Assembly (NCBI GenBank): GCA_018713745.1
Contig: DVOH01000058.1
Span: forward strand, 1 to 34,873
DNA from: Candidatus Stercoripulliclostridium merdipullorum
GTDB taxonomy: Bacteria > Bacillota > Clostridia > Christensenellales > DTU072
Direction: 5' to 3'
DNA length: 34,873 bases
In this document: positions 8,328 to 16,217 of the stretch, in pieces
Position numbering within the stretch: the first letter of the stretch is position 1
How the letters are laid out: the number at the start of each line of letters is the position of its first letter
The notes under the pieces: model-generated
The model's database searches: none
The model's input: the letters and a program-made list of their open reading frames with translations, nothing else
Told to the model about the DNA's origin: nothing
Program-made: the position numbers and the translations under genes

Positions 8328-8387
8328 TTCCGATCGGAACGCGGCAAAACCTTATCGCTTTCAAGATAAGCGCCGCGATCGGAACGC
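8328..8387. repeat. Hairpin with flanking direct repeats between tig and rqcH promoters
   Basis: CGCGGC (8340-8345) pairs with GCCGCG (8372-8377), and inside it CTTATC (8351-8356) pairs with GATAAG (8365-8370). CGATCGGAACGC occurs twice (8331-8342 and 8376-8387), once at each side. The left copy lies in a perfect palindrome, TTCCGATCGGAA (8328-8339). It lies in the 277-bp divergent spacer, not at the end of any gene, and has no U-tract. It may be an operator or a small structured RNA; its function is unknown. Confidence 0.5.
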
Positions 8388-8440
8388 AGCGCAATCGGAC
8401 GGTTTATCTCCCGCAATATTCGCCGAAAAAAGAAAATCGG

Positions 8441-8469
8441 TTGCGCCGAATCGCAAAACGGGCTATAAT
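8441..8469 (+). promoter_or_regulatory. rqcH promoter giving a leaderless transcript
   Basis: TTGCGC (8441-8446), 17 bp, a perfect TATAAT (8464-8469), six bases, then ATG at 8476. The predicted start of transcription is the start codon itself. There is no Shine-Dalgarno. Confidence 0.8.
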
Positions 8470-8475
8470 CAAGCT

Positions 8476-10164
8476 ATGCCCAACGATTATGTAACACTGA
8501 AAGCGTTAACCGCCGAACTGTCCGACACCCTGCGGGGCGGAAGGATCGATCGGGTCAATCTGCCCGCAGAGCGCGAAGTCGCGCTGTTTTTGCGTGCGGG
8601 GCATCGGAATTATACCCTGCTGCTGAGCGCGACCGGCACAACGCCCCACCTTCGTCTGACCGAAGAAAAACTACCCAATCTTCCCGTCGCGCCGACCTTC
8701 TGCATGGTATTGCGCAAGCATCTGACGGGGGGAAGCGTGGAGTCGGTACGCCTTTTGAACGGCGACCGCATTGCGGCAATCGAAGTCCGCGGCAAAAACG
8801 AGCTGAACGATCCCGTCAGTCTGCGCCTCATCCTCGAAATTCTGGGGGGAGGCTCCAACATCGTATTGACCGACGGCGAAGGCATCGTCATCGACTGCAT
8901 GCGCCGAACGTTCGGCGAAACGGGACGGACCGCGATTCCGCACCGCCCCTACACCTATCCGCAAAAAAGAGGGATCGACCTTTCCGACGACGCAGCCGTT
9001 GCCGAAGCCGCCTCCCGCCCCGACTTCGACCTCGACGCGTTTGTCGCGGGGCAACTCAACGGGCTTGCAAAAGAAAGCGCGGCAGAACTGATCGATCTTG
9101 CAAAGCGACAGTCCTTACCGGAAGCCGCAAGAACCTTTGCCGACCTCGGTCAAAGTGCGTTGTATCAGCCGTGCCTGTTGGAAACACAAAACGGACCCGC
9201 AGGATTTTTTGCCTATCCTTACCGGACGATGACGGAGCAAGGCGCACGCTTTACACCCTGCCGCTCCTTATGCGAAGCGACCGAGATTTTTTATGCCGGA
9301 CGCCACGCCGAAGCCGTCCGCAAACAAAAAGTCAAACCGCTGCTGACCGAGCTGAAGCGCCAGCAGAAACGTTTGGCGCGCCGCTTGGAAGAAAATGCAA
9401 TTAAGAGGAGAGAATGCGAGAAAAAGGACGAAATCTTGCAGCAAGCCGAGATCTTAAAGTGCAATATTCATCGGATGGAACGCGGAAAAAGTATTATCGA
9501 TTGCTTTGATTTTTATAATAATCGAGAGATTCGCCTTGCCGTTTCGCCCGAGTTGTCACCCAAAAAGAATATCGAAAAATATTTCAAGCGATACGCCAAA
9601 GCGAAAGGTGCCGAACGCTATGCGACTGCCGAACGGGAGGAGCTTGCCACCCTGTCCGCATACCTTGCAAGTATTGCCGAAGCCATCGAAAATTCGGCAA
9701 CCGACGCCGAGTTCGACGAGATCGGCAAAGAGCTTTCCGCCCTCTCTTCCCGCGGCAAAAACGCCGTTGCGCCCCCTTCCAAAAAAGTTCGCAAAGAAAA
9801 AAAATCGCCCCCGCTCCGACTGGAAGCGGACGGCTATACCGTTTATCTCGGACGGAACAATCAGCAAAACGAAGTGGTAACCTTCGAGCTTGCGTCGGGC
9901 GGCGACGTCTGGCTCCACGCCAAAGACTACCACGGAGCGCATGCCGTCATCGTAACCAACGGCTCGATGCCGTCCGATCGTACGATTGCCGACGTTGCCG
10001 CACTGGTCGCGCATTTCAGCGGAGCAAGGCACAACTCAAAAGCAGAGGTCGATTATACCTTCAAAAAATTCGTCAAACGTCTCGATCGTCCGGGACTTGT
10101 CCGTTATACCAATCAAAAAACCTTGTTGGTCGTCCCTTCCGACTCTCTTCTCAAAGCGTTGTAG
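8476..10164 (+). CDS. rqcH: RqcH, NFACT-family ribosome quality control factor
   Basis: This 562-residue protein matches bacterial Rqc2 homologues in length and layout: NFACT-N, paired helix-hairpin-helix, coiled-coil and NFACT-R. RqcH binds stalled 50S subunits and recruits tRNA-Ala to add C-terminal alanine tails, which mark nascent chains for ClpXP and other proteases. The Asp97-Arg98 pair in NGDRIAAIEV is where the family has its tRNA-contact DR residues. The C-terminal NFACT-R segment has GRNNQQNE and WLHAKDYHGAH. Older annotations call the family fibronectin-binding protein. It lies divergent to tig-clpPX-lon, and its 3' end overlaps the convergent AMP ligase by 52 bases. Confidence 0.92.
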   Translation: MPNDYVTLKALTAELSDTLRGGRIDRVNLPAEREVALFLRAGHRNYTLLLSATGTTPHLRLTEEKLPNLPVAPTFCMVLRKHLTGGSVESVRLLNGDRIAAIEVRGKNELNDPVSLRLILEILGGGSNIVLTDGEGIVIDCMRRTFGETGRTAIPHRPYTYPQKRGIDLSDDAAVAEAASRPDFDLDAFVAGQLNGLAKESAAELIDLAKRQSLPEAARTFADLGQSALYQPCLLETQNGPAGFFAYPYRTMTEQGARFTPCRSLCEATEIFYAGRHAEAVRKQKVKPLLTELKRQQKRLARRLEENAIKRRECEKKDEILQQAEILKCNIHRMERGKSIIDCFDFYNNREIRLAVSPELSPKKNIEKYFKRYAKAKGAERYATAEREELATLSAYLASIAEAIENSATDAEFDEIGKELSALSSRGKNAVAPPSKKVRKEKKSPPLRLEADGYTVYLGRNNQQNEVVTFELASGGDVWLHAKDYHGAHAVIVTNGSMPSDRTIADVAALVAHFSGARHNSKAEVDYTFKKFVKRLDRPGLVRYTNQKTLLVVPSDSLLKAL

Positions 10165-11729
10165 TCGATTTTCCCGACCGCCGTCGTCGGAAAACTTTGC
10201 CGATAAATGATACGGGAAGGACGGTTGTATTTCATCAGCTTCCGGTCTATTTTTTCCAAAATCTGCCGATCCACATTGCGCTCCGCAATGACGTACAAGT
10301 CAAGAAGCGTTTTGCCCCCTTCGATGCGGTCGACGACGCAACAGCGCTCGACACCGGGTACGGTATGAACGATCCGTTCGATTTCGGCAGGATAAACGTT
10401 GACGCCTGCAATTTTGACGGTACGCTTCATCCGCTCGACAAAATGGATATTGCCGATATCGTCCAGATAACAGCAGTCCCCCGTTCTGACCCAGATGCCG
10501 TCCCGATCGCGGACAAAGCTTGCTTCGGTCGACGCAGGATCGTTGAGATACCCTTTCATCCTTGTCGGCGCAAGCACGAGAAGTTCCCCTTTTTCGCCCG
10601 CGGGAAGCTCTTTTCCCGAAGCATCCACGACTTTCACCCGCATTCCTTTCAGGGGTTGCCCGACGCCGTCGCTTTGATCGCCGCGCGGAGTCAGCGCACA
10701 GACCGTAACGACTTCGGTCAGTCCGTACCCCTCCTGCAATTCGGCATTTACACCTTTTTCCGCCAGAAAAGCATCGAATTTCTGCTTAAATGCGGCATTC
10801 AGTTTGTCGCCCCCGCAGAACAAGCGTTGCAACGACTTCAGTTCCGCCTTACGGAAAGCCGGCTCTTCCAACAGCTTTTCGTACATGGTCGGGACCCCTG
10901 CCAGCACGCCGATCCGATATTTATCGATCATCGCGGCAACTTCTTTTGCCGAAAACCGCGGCACAAGATGCACATCGATGCCGAGCGCTAAAGCGGTGTG
11001 CATGCAGACCCCGAGCCCGAAACCGTGGAACAGCGGCAATATCGCTAAAATCGAGCCGATTTGCTCCCCTTCGATCACGGGTTGCAGGCTGTTTGCCAAT
11101 TCGTTGAGGGCACGGTGCGAAAGTTCGATGGTCTTGGGTTCGCCCGTCGTGCCGCCGCTGTGCAGATACACCGCGGTATCGTCAGACGAAATCACCGGTT
11201 CCGCCACGCGTTGCCCTTTGCCGTGCGCCAGCAGCTCCCGATACGACAAGCAATCGCGCAAGGGAGCGTTCTTCAGCTTTTTGCGCGTTTTCAGCCCGAA
11301 CAACACCCCTTCCGCAAAAGACAAAACGTCCTGAAACCGACAGACAATCGGCGTCAGACCCGCATTCAGCAAAGCACTGAGTTTTTCTGCAGCAAGTACG
11401 TCGGCAAGAAAGATATATCGCGTCCCGCAAGCGCGGCAAATTTTGACGACGCCTTCGGCGGGAATCAGCGGGTGTATCATATTGGCAACGGCGCCGATCT
11501 TTTGCAGGGCATAAAACGCCACAACCGCCTGCGGCAAATTGGGAAGATAAATCGCCACGCTGTCCCCTTGCACCACACCGCGCTCGGACAACCCTGCCGC
11601 AAGGGCTTCGACGGCGTCGGACAAAGCGCGCCGCGTCATGCTTCTGCCGCGGAAGGTCACAGCGGGAAAATCGGGGTTTTGTGTAAGGCGTTGTCGAATC
11701 AGACAATAAGCGGAACAATCGGTTTGCAT
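10113..11729 (-). CDS. AMP-forming acyl-CoA synthetase/ligase family enzyme
   Basis: This 538-residue adenylate-forming enzyme should activate a carboxylic acid with ATP, usually to a CoA thioester. The A3 motif is YLHSGGTTGEPKT and the A5 motif GYGLTE. A7/A8 run through VRTGDCCYLDDIGNI and VKIAGVNVYPAEIE, and the A10 lysine lies in AVGKIDYNAL. The length fits fatty-acyl-CoA ligases, but the substrate cannot be read from sequence. An in-frame ATG at 11747 would add six residues, but it lies between the -35 and -10 boxes, so I use the ATG at 11729. The 3' end overlaps rqcH by 52 bases on the opposite strand. Confidence 0.85.
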   Translation of the reverse strand: MQTDCSAYCLIRQRLTQNPDFPAVTFRGRSMTRRALSDAVEALAAGLSERGVVQGDSVAIYLPNLPQAVVAFYALQKIGAVANMIHPLIPAEGVVKICRACGTRYIFLADVLAAEKLSALLNAGLTPIVCRFQDVLSFAEGVLFGLKTRKKLKNAPLRDCLSYRELLAHGKGQRVAEPVISSDDTAVYLHSGGTTGEPKTIELSHRALNELANSLQPVIEGEQIGSILAILPLFHGFGLGVCMHTALALGIDVHLVPRFSAKEVAAMIDKYRIGVLAGVPTMYEKLLEEPAFRKAELKSLQRLFCGGDKLNAAFKQKFDAFLAEKGVNAELQEGYGLTEVVTVCALTPRGDQSDGVGQPLKGMRVKVVDASGKELPAGEKGELLVLAPTRMKGYLNDPASTEASFVRDRDGIWVRTGDCCYLDDIGNIHFVERMKRTVKIAGVNVYPAEIERIVHTVPGVERCCVVDRIEGGKTLLDLYVIAERNVDRQILEKIDRKLMKYNRPSRIIYRQSFPTTAVGKIDYNALRRESEGTTNKVF

Positions 11730-11735
11730 ATTTAT

Positions 11736-11764
11736 ATTGTACGCCATCGTTGCAAAATTTTCAA
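11736..11764 (-). promoter_or_regulatory. AMP-ligase promoter giving a leaderless transcript
   Basis: Minus strand: TTGAAA (11764-11759), 17 bp, TACAAT (11741-11736), six bases, ATG at 11729. It interlocks with the divergent HAD promoter. No ribosome binding site is present. Confidence 0.75.
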
Positions 11765-11778
11765 GGATATGCTACCAT
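11750..11778 (+). promoter_or_regulatory. HAD-phosphatase promoter giving a leaderless transcript
   Basis: TTGCAA (11750-11755), 17 bp, TACCAT (11773-11778) with a TGC extension just before the -10 box, six bases, ATG at 11785. Its -35 region and that of the opposite promoter share a 15-bp segment (11750-11764). Confidence 0.7.
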
Positions 11779-11784
11779 TTGGTT

Positions 11785-12429
11785 ATGTTCCGATATGTTT
11801 TGTTTGATCTTGACGGCACGATTACCGACCCCGAAGAAGGCATCACGCGCTCGGCGGCTTACGCCCTCGATGCCTTCGGGATTGCTTATACGCAGGACAA
11901 ACTGCGAAAAATCATAGGACCTCCCCTCGACTTTTCCTTCCGTACCTTTTTCGGAATGACGCAAGAGGACGCCCTGCTCGCCGTATCCAAATACCGCGAA
12001 CGCTACGAAACCGTCGGCGTGACCGAAAACAAGTTGATCGACGGCATCGCCGAATTGCTGGACGAACTGACTTCCTACGGAATCACCGTCGGACTTGCCA
12101 GCAGCAAGCCCGAAATTTTTTGCAAACGGATTCTTGCCGATCTCGGCTTATTGCAATATTTTTCCGCCGTCGTCGGAAGCGAACTCGACGGACGGCGGGT
12201 TGCAAAAGACGAAGTAATTGCCGAAGCCGTCCTGCGGCTCGGCAACCCTCCTTCCGATCGGATCGCCATGGTCGGAGATCGTATTTACGACCTGGTCGGG
12301 GCAAAGGCCAACGGACTGTATGTCATCGGGGTAACGTACGGATTTGCCGAGCCGGGCGAACTGAACGGCGCGGACGCATTGGCATCCGAACCCGCAGAGT
12401 TGCTTCCTCTCCTGCTCGGCAATCGCTGA
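11785..12429 (+). CDS. HAD-superfamily phosphatase (phosphoglycolate-phosphatase-like)
   Basis: This 214-residue HAD subfamily IA enzyme has motif I FDLDGTITD (nucleophile Asp8, acid Asp10), motif II around LASSKPE, and motif IV VGDRIYDLVGA. A cap domain with IIGPPLDFSF lies between motifs I and II, as in Gph-like and PpaX-like phosphatases of Firmicutes. It should remove phosphate from a small metabolite in the cytosol; the substrate is unknown. The start is set by the promoter, with no Shine-Dalgarno. An AAGGA further upstream is too distant (about 16 bases) to serve. The gene ends two bases short of the convergent ddl. Confidence 0.85.
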   Translation: MFRYVLFDLDGTITDPEEGITRSAAYALDAFGIAYTQDKLRKIIGPPLDFSFRTFFGMTQEDALLAVSKYRERYETVGVTENKLIDGIAELLDELTSYGITVGLASSKPEIFCKRILADLGLLQYFSAVVGSELDGRRVAKDEVIAEAVLRLGNPPSDRIAMVGDRIYDLVGAKANGLYVIGVTYGFAEPGELNGADALASEPAELLPLLLGNR

Positions 12430-12431
12430 AT

Positions 12432-13523
12432 TTATTTTAATTTGCGATATCCTTCCCCCAACCCCTCCAAGACTTTGGACGGGAACTGCGGTGCTTGCGG
12501 CACGCCGCGCGCAATCCCGGCTTCGATCAGGCGGGTCAGAAATTCGCCGTAACTCCACTGCGGAAACAGATAATGCGCAAGCGAACCGGGAATCGTATTG
12601 ATTTCGTTGAGATAAACGACGCCCTTTTCGATCATATAGTCGAGTCTGACGACACCGAACAAACCGAGGACGCGGACGACCGCCTCCGAAGTCCCGGCAA
12701 TCTCCGCTTTCAGCGCGTCGTCAATCGCCGCGGGAAACTCCCGCCGCCCCCCTTCTTTGACGCCGCCGAGATATTTGTCGCCGAAACTCAAAAATTCTCC
12801 TGCCGAAACAGGTTTTTCTGGCGCGCTGACCAAACACTCTTTCCCGTCGAACAACACCCCCGAATTGATTTCGACAAACCCCTGCAACGCCCGTTCGGCA
12901 AGAATGCGCGGGGCGTAAACGCCTGCCAGCTCCACCGCTTCTTCCAAAGACTTGCGGTCGGTCGCCGTCGAAATTCCGATACTGCTCCCCTGCGTCGCGG
13001 GCTTTACGATCATCGGATAGCCCGGAAACTCTTCAAACGCCGCAACGGCTTCCGACGCCCCCGCGCTTTTCCCTTCGACGACGCGGACGCCCGCCGATTG
13101 CAAAACAGCTTTGGCAACCGCTTTATCCATACAGACCGCGCTTTCGATCACGCCCGACGCGGTGTGCGGAATTCCGTTCATCTCCAGCAATCCCTGCAAC
13201 GAACCGTTTTCGCCGTCGCCGCCGTGCGTTGCCAGCAAAGCACAATCGGGACGACAGATCGCTTCGGCTTTTCCGCGCTTCTTTTTTTCGTACAGAACGC
13301 CGCCGAATAAGCCTGCCTGCTTGTATTGCCCGGGGTCAAACCGCAGATAGCTTTTGATTTCAAACAGCCTGGAACCCGTATACCAGACCCCGTCGCGGAT
13401 ATAAATCGGGACGGCGCGGTAGCCCTTTGCAGGCAATGCGTTAAGCGCCTCCACCCCCGTAATGACCGAAATATCGTGCTCTGCCGAATTTCCGCCGAAT
13501 ATGACCAAAATGTTCCGCTTCAT
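12432..13523 (-). CDS. ddl: D-alanine--D-alanine ligase
   Basis: This 363-residue ATP-grasp enzyme makes the D-Ala-D-Ala dipeptide for peptidoglycan precursors. It starts NILVIFGGNSAEHDIS, and has THGGDGENGSLQG, MIVKPATQGSSIGIS and NEINTIPG with metal ligands. The omega-loop retains Tyr (FLSFGDKYLGG), where D-Ala-D-Lac ligases usually have Phe, so normal D-Ala-D-Ala specificity is expected. TAAGGAGGG precedes the ATG, nine bases after murF. The adjacent murF uses its product, so the last two genes of this operon form a cell-wall step. No terminator is visible before the convergent HAD gene. Confidence 0.95.
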   Translation of the reverse strand: MKRNILVIFGGNSAEHDISVITGVEALNALPAKGYRAVPIYIRDGVWYTGSRLFEIKSYLRFDPGQYKQAGLFGGVLYEKKKRGKAEAICRPDCALLATHGGDGENGSLQGLLEMNGIPHTASGVIESAVCMDKAVAKAVLQSAGVRVVEGKSAGASEAVAAFEEFPGYPMIVKPATQGSSIGISTATDRKSLEEAVELAGVYAPRILAERALQGFVEINSGVLFDGKECLVSAPEKPVSAGEFLSFGDKYLGGVKEGGRREFPAAIDDALKAEIAGTSEAVVRVLGLFGVVRLDYMIEKGVVYLNEINTIPGSLAHYLFPQWSYGEFLTRLIEAGIARGVPQAPQFPSKVLEGLGEGYRKLK

Positions 13524-13532
13524 AATCCCTCC

Positions 13533-15068
13533 TTACGGCAAATCGTTTTGCAATAATAATACGTCGCCCGCCTGCAAAAGTTGACCGAACATTCCTTCCG
13601 CTTCCTTCAGGTTGCGGCAGAAAACGATGGACGACTCGCGCATACCGCCCTGTCGCAGTCCGCGCGCGATTGCGTGGGAGTTCTTGCCGATCAGCATTGC
13701 AACATCGGCGACTTCGGCAATCGCTCTTCCGACCTGCTCGTTGCGCGAAACCTGCTCTCGCCCCAGTTCGACAATCCCCTGCGAAAGGACAATCTTGCGC
13801 CCGTCAAATAATTTCAGCGCGTCCAGCGCGCTCCGCACACCCTCGACGTTTGCATTGTAACTGTCGTCGATAACGGTAAACGGCTCTCTGCGGACAATCT
13901 CCAGACGGTGCGGAACGGGACGCATTGTTTTGGCGACGGTTACAATTTCTTCCGCCGTAACGCCGAGGTGCATCGCAAGCGTCGCGGCAAGCACAAAGTT
14001 GACGACGTTGTGTCTGCCTAAAAGGGGCAAAAACACTTCCGACTCCCTCCCCGGCGCAAGCAACGTAAAGCGTAGCCCCTCCGAAGTGGCTTCGACGTCT
14101 TTTGCCCGTACGGTGTTTTCGGAGAGTAGCCGCTCTCCGGCACAGATCCCCTCGCCGACTCGCTCCCGATACATGCGAAGCGTCCCGTCATTATCCCCGT
14201 TGTATACGCAAAAACCGTCGGGCGGCAAACGGTCGGGCAGCTCTTTTTTTGTGCGGTATACCGCCTCCGCCGTTCCGAAACTATCGAGATGCTGCGGCGC
14301 GACGCCCGTAACGATTGCATAGCGCGGACGAACGATTTCGGTCAATTCGGCAATTTCTCCTTTCCGTTTCGCTCCCATCTCCGCAATAAATATTTGCGTT
14401 GTTTCGGAAACCGATTCCGCAGCTTTGGCTATCCCGATCGGAGTATTGAGATTCCCTTCGGTTTTTACGACGCGATAACGCGCGGCAAGCATTGCGGCAA
14501 GCATTTCTTTGCATCCGGTCTTGCCGAAGCTTCCCGTTATTCCGATTCGGATCAAATCGTCGCGGTAAAGCGCGGCATAGCGCGGCATCGCTTGTTTGCG
14601 GTTGTGACGGGTTTCGAGGGGGTTGACAACGGCGGCGATCCCGCGCATCAAAACGGCATGCATCGACAAAACCATCGGCAGCGTCGTCAACGTAACATGG
14701 GCGCTTTCCGACAACGCAACGATTCCCGCGCCGATTCCGCCGAGCACCAAAACGGCAACGCCGAACAAGCGGGTTGCGCGCGGCGTGAACTTCAGACGGG
14801 TCCTGAGCCTGACGATTCCGACCGTCCCGATCACAACGGTGGCGATTTCGAGGACGGCGGATGCGATCATGGAAGCAAGCGGCGTCCAGAACGACAACGA
14901 GGCAACCGCCACGCTTCCCGCGAAAAAAGAAAGCATTGCGACTTTGGCGGTTTTGTCTGCCTTGGGCGGAAAATATCCGTTGAGCTGATAGGCTCTGACC
15001 GCATAGTAAGTCAATACAATCGCCCCGCCGAGATACAGCAAAGCGGCAATGATCTTCATTACAAGCAT
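13533..15068 (-). CDS. murF: MurF-type Mur ligase with an N-terminal membrane domain
   Basis: This 511-residue protein combines about five hydrophobic helices in residues 1-150 (near 4-23, 43-62, 65-85, 100-120 and 125-145) with a Mur ligase core. The core has P-loop GITGSFGKTG (176-185), EMGAKRKGEIAEL and the MurF-like DDSYNANVEGVRSAL. MurF joins D-Ala-D-Ala to UDP-MurNAc-tripeptide. The usual soluble N-terminal nucleotide-sugar-binding domain is missing, and membrane helices stand in its place. The start at 15068 has GGAGGGGA upstream and overlaps the preceding hydrolase by 10 bases. A related amide ligase with a different substrate is possible, but ddl next door favours MurF. Confidence 0.82.
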   Translation of the reverse strand: MLVMKIIAALLYLGGAIVLTYYAVRAYQLNGYFPPKADKTAKVAMLSFFAGSVAVASLSFWTPLASMIASAVLEIATVVIGTVGIVRLRTRLKFTPRATRLFGVAVLVLGGIGAGIVALSESAHVTLTTLPMVLSMHAVLMRGIAAVVNPLETRHNRKQAMPRYAALYRDDLIRIGITGSFGKTGCKEMLAAMLAARYRVVKTEGNLNTPIGIAKAAESVSETTQIFIAEMGAKRKGEIAELTEIVRPRYAIVTGVAPQHLDSFGTAEAVYRTKKELPDRLPPDGFCVYNGDNDGTLRMYRERVGEGICAGERLLSENTVRAKDVEATSEGLRFTLLAPGRESEVFLPLLGRHNVVNFVLAATLAMHLGVTAEEIVTVAKTMRPVPHRLEIVRREPFTVIDDSYNANVEGVRSALDALKLFDGRKIVLSQGIVELGREQVSRNEQVGRAIAEVADVAMLIGKNSHAIARGLRQGGMRESSIVFCRNLKEAEGMFGQLLQAGDVLLLQNDLP

Positions 15069-15766
15069 TCCGTTTCCCCTCCGATAAAGTCCTTGATCAG
15101 CCCAAGCGTTTCAAACGGGCGCTCGAGATAAACGTAATGCCCCGCTTCGGGCAAAACGTGCAACGTCGAAGCGGGTAGCAGCCGCCGCATCCGCTTAGCC
15201 ATATATAAAGGCGTCTCCGCGTCGTTTGCTCCCCAGATCAGCAATACGGGAAGGGTGATAAAAGGAAGGTCTGTCTTTTGATCTTCGTTGACGATATTGA
15301 CAAACGTTTTTTTCATTGCGCCCTGCAACGCGCGATAATCTGCCGATCCCGCATCGCAAACGGTTCTTCCCATCCGCCGATTGAATTTGTAGCGCAAAAC
15401 ACGGAAATGATATTTCAGCCCCCGACGCGGCTTAAGCCCTGCCGATCCGATCAGCACGATGCGGTCGAACAAATATCCTTTTTGCCTTGCAAGGCGCAAC
15501 GCGACGCGTCCGCCGAAGGAATGCCCGATCAGAATGACGTTTTTCATTTTGTAATGAGAAATCAGCGCGACGACGGAATTGCAGTAATCGTCGAGCGTCA
15601 AAGGGAAATCGGGATGCGGCGTCTTGCCGAATCCGTAAAAATCGACCAAAGTGACACAAAATTCGCGGGAAAGCACTTCGGCGAGTCCGCAGAAACTGCG
15701 TTCATCGCCCCCCCAACCGTGCAGAAACACGACGTCCTGCCCCGTTCCGAATCGCGTATGATGAAT
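15059..15766 (-). CDS. Alpha/beta hydrolase, probably initiated at ATT or ATC
   Basis: The protein is about 235 residues with the serine hydrolase set: oxyanion HGWGG, nucleophile elbow GHSFGG, acid in WGANDAETP and histidine in EAGHYVYLERP. It resembles small cytosolic esterases and lactonases; the substrate is unknown. The first standard start codon in frame is GTG at 15730, which would remove the strand before HGWGG and has no ribosome binding site. Upstream there is only the rimI stop, a perfect AGGAGG (15780-15775), then ATC (15769) and ATT (15766) in frame. Starting there gives IHHTRFGTGQDVVFLHGWGG, the usual family N-terminus. The gene lies between rimI and murF in the operon. Confidence 0.78.
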   Translation of the reverse strand: MHHTRFGTGQDVVFLHGWGGDERSFCGLAEVLSREFCVTLVDFYGFGKTPHPDFPLTLDDYCNSVVALISHYKMKNVILIGHSFGGRVALRLARQKGYLFDRIVLIGSAGLKPRRGLKYHFRVLRYKFNRRMGRTVCDAGSADYRALQGAMKKTFVNIVNEDQKTDLPFITLPVLLIWGANDAETPLYMAKRMRRLLPASTLHVLPEAGHYVYLERPFETLGLIKDFIGGETECL

Positions 15767-15780
15767 GATGACTGCCTCCT
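15766..15780 (-). promoter_or_regulatory. Shine-Dalgarno before a non-standard start codon
   Basis: AGGAGG at 15780-15775 overlaps the rimI stop codon. ATC begins five bases downstream and ATT eight bases downstream. No ATG, GTG or TTG occurs in frame between the rimI stop and 15730. Confidence 0.65.
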
Positions 15781-16216
15781 ATCGGGTCAGCCAATAGATC
15801 TCCGCGGCGTCGTCTTTCCCGTAATACCCGGGACGTTTGCCCGCAAAACAAAATCCCGCTCCGACATACAATTGTTTGGCGGCAAAGTTATGTTCGGACA
15901 CTTCGAGCGTCAGGGCTGCGATCCCCCTTCCGAACGCGTCGGATACCAGCGCGTCAAGAATCGCCTTGCCCGCGCCCTTTCGGCGCCGACTTCGATCTAC
16001 GGCTACATTCATAATATGCCCTTCGTCCAGAACTTGTGCATATCCGCCGTAGCCGATCAAAGTTCCCTCTTCTTCCGCCACAAAATAATGCTTGTCTTTG
16101 TCTTGTAATTCTTCCGAAAAAAGATTGAGCGACCATGCCCGACTGCCAAACGCTTCCCGTTCGATCTCCGCCACTGCGGCAAGGTCGTCTTTTGTCATCC
16201 TTCTGACGCCGATCAT
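15779..16216 (-). CDS. rimI: RimI-like ribosomal-protein/N-alpha acetyltransferase
   Basis: This 145-residue GNAT acetyltransferase has the acetyl-CoA-binding stretch RRRKGAGKAILDAL, the conserved N-terminal RRMTKDDLAAVAEIE and the C-terminal RPGYYGKDDAAEIYW typical of RimI. RimI acetylates the N-terminus of ribosomal protein S18 in E. coli; in Firmicutes it is habitually found with tsaE, tsaB and tsaD. The start follows the tsaB stop by one base, so translation is probably coupled. The typical neighbour tsaD is not in this window. Confidence 0.9.
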   Translation of the reverse strand: MIGVRRMTKDDLAAVAEIEREAFGSRAWSLNLFSEELQDKDKHYFVAEEEGTLIGYGGYAQVLDEGHIMNVAVDRSRRRKGAGKAILDALVSDAFGRGIAALTLEVSEHNFAAKQLYVGAGFCFAGKRPGYYGKDDAAEIYWLTR

Positions 16217-16217
16217 G

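Noticed and set aside
11730..11747. The upstream ATG at 11747 as the start of the AMP ligase
   Set aside because: It lies between the -35 and -10 boxes of a good promoter, so it would not be in the transcript. The ATG at 11729 fits the promoter geometry.
12432..13523. D-Ala-D-Lac ligase (vancomycin-resistance type) for ddl
   Set aside because: The omega-loop keeps the Tyr in DKYLGG that marks D-Ala-D-Ala ligases, and there are no van-type neighbours.
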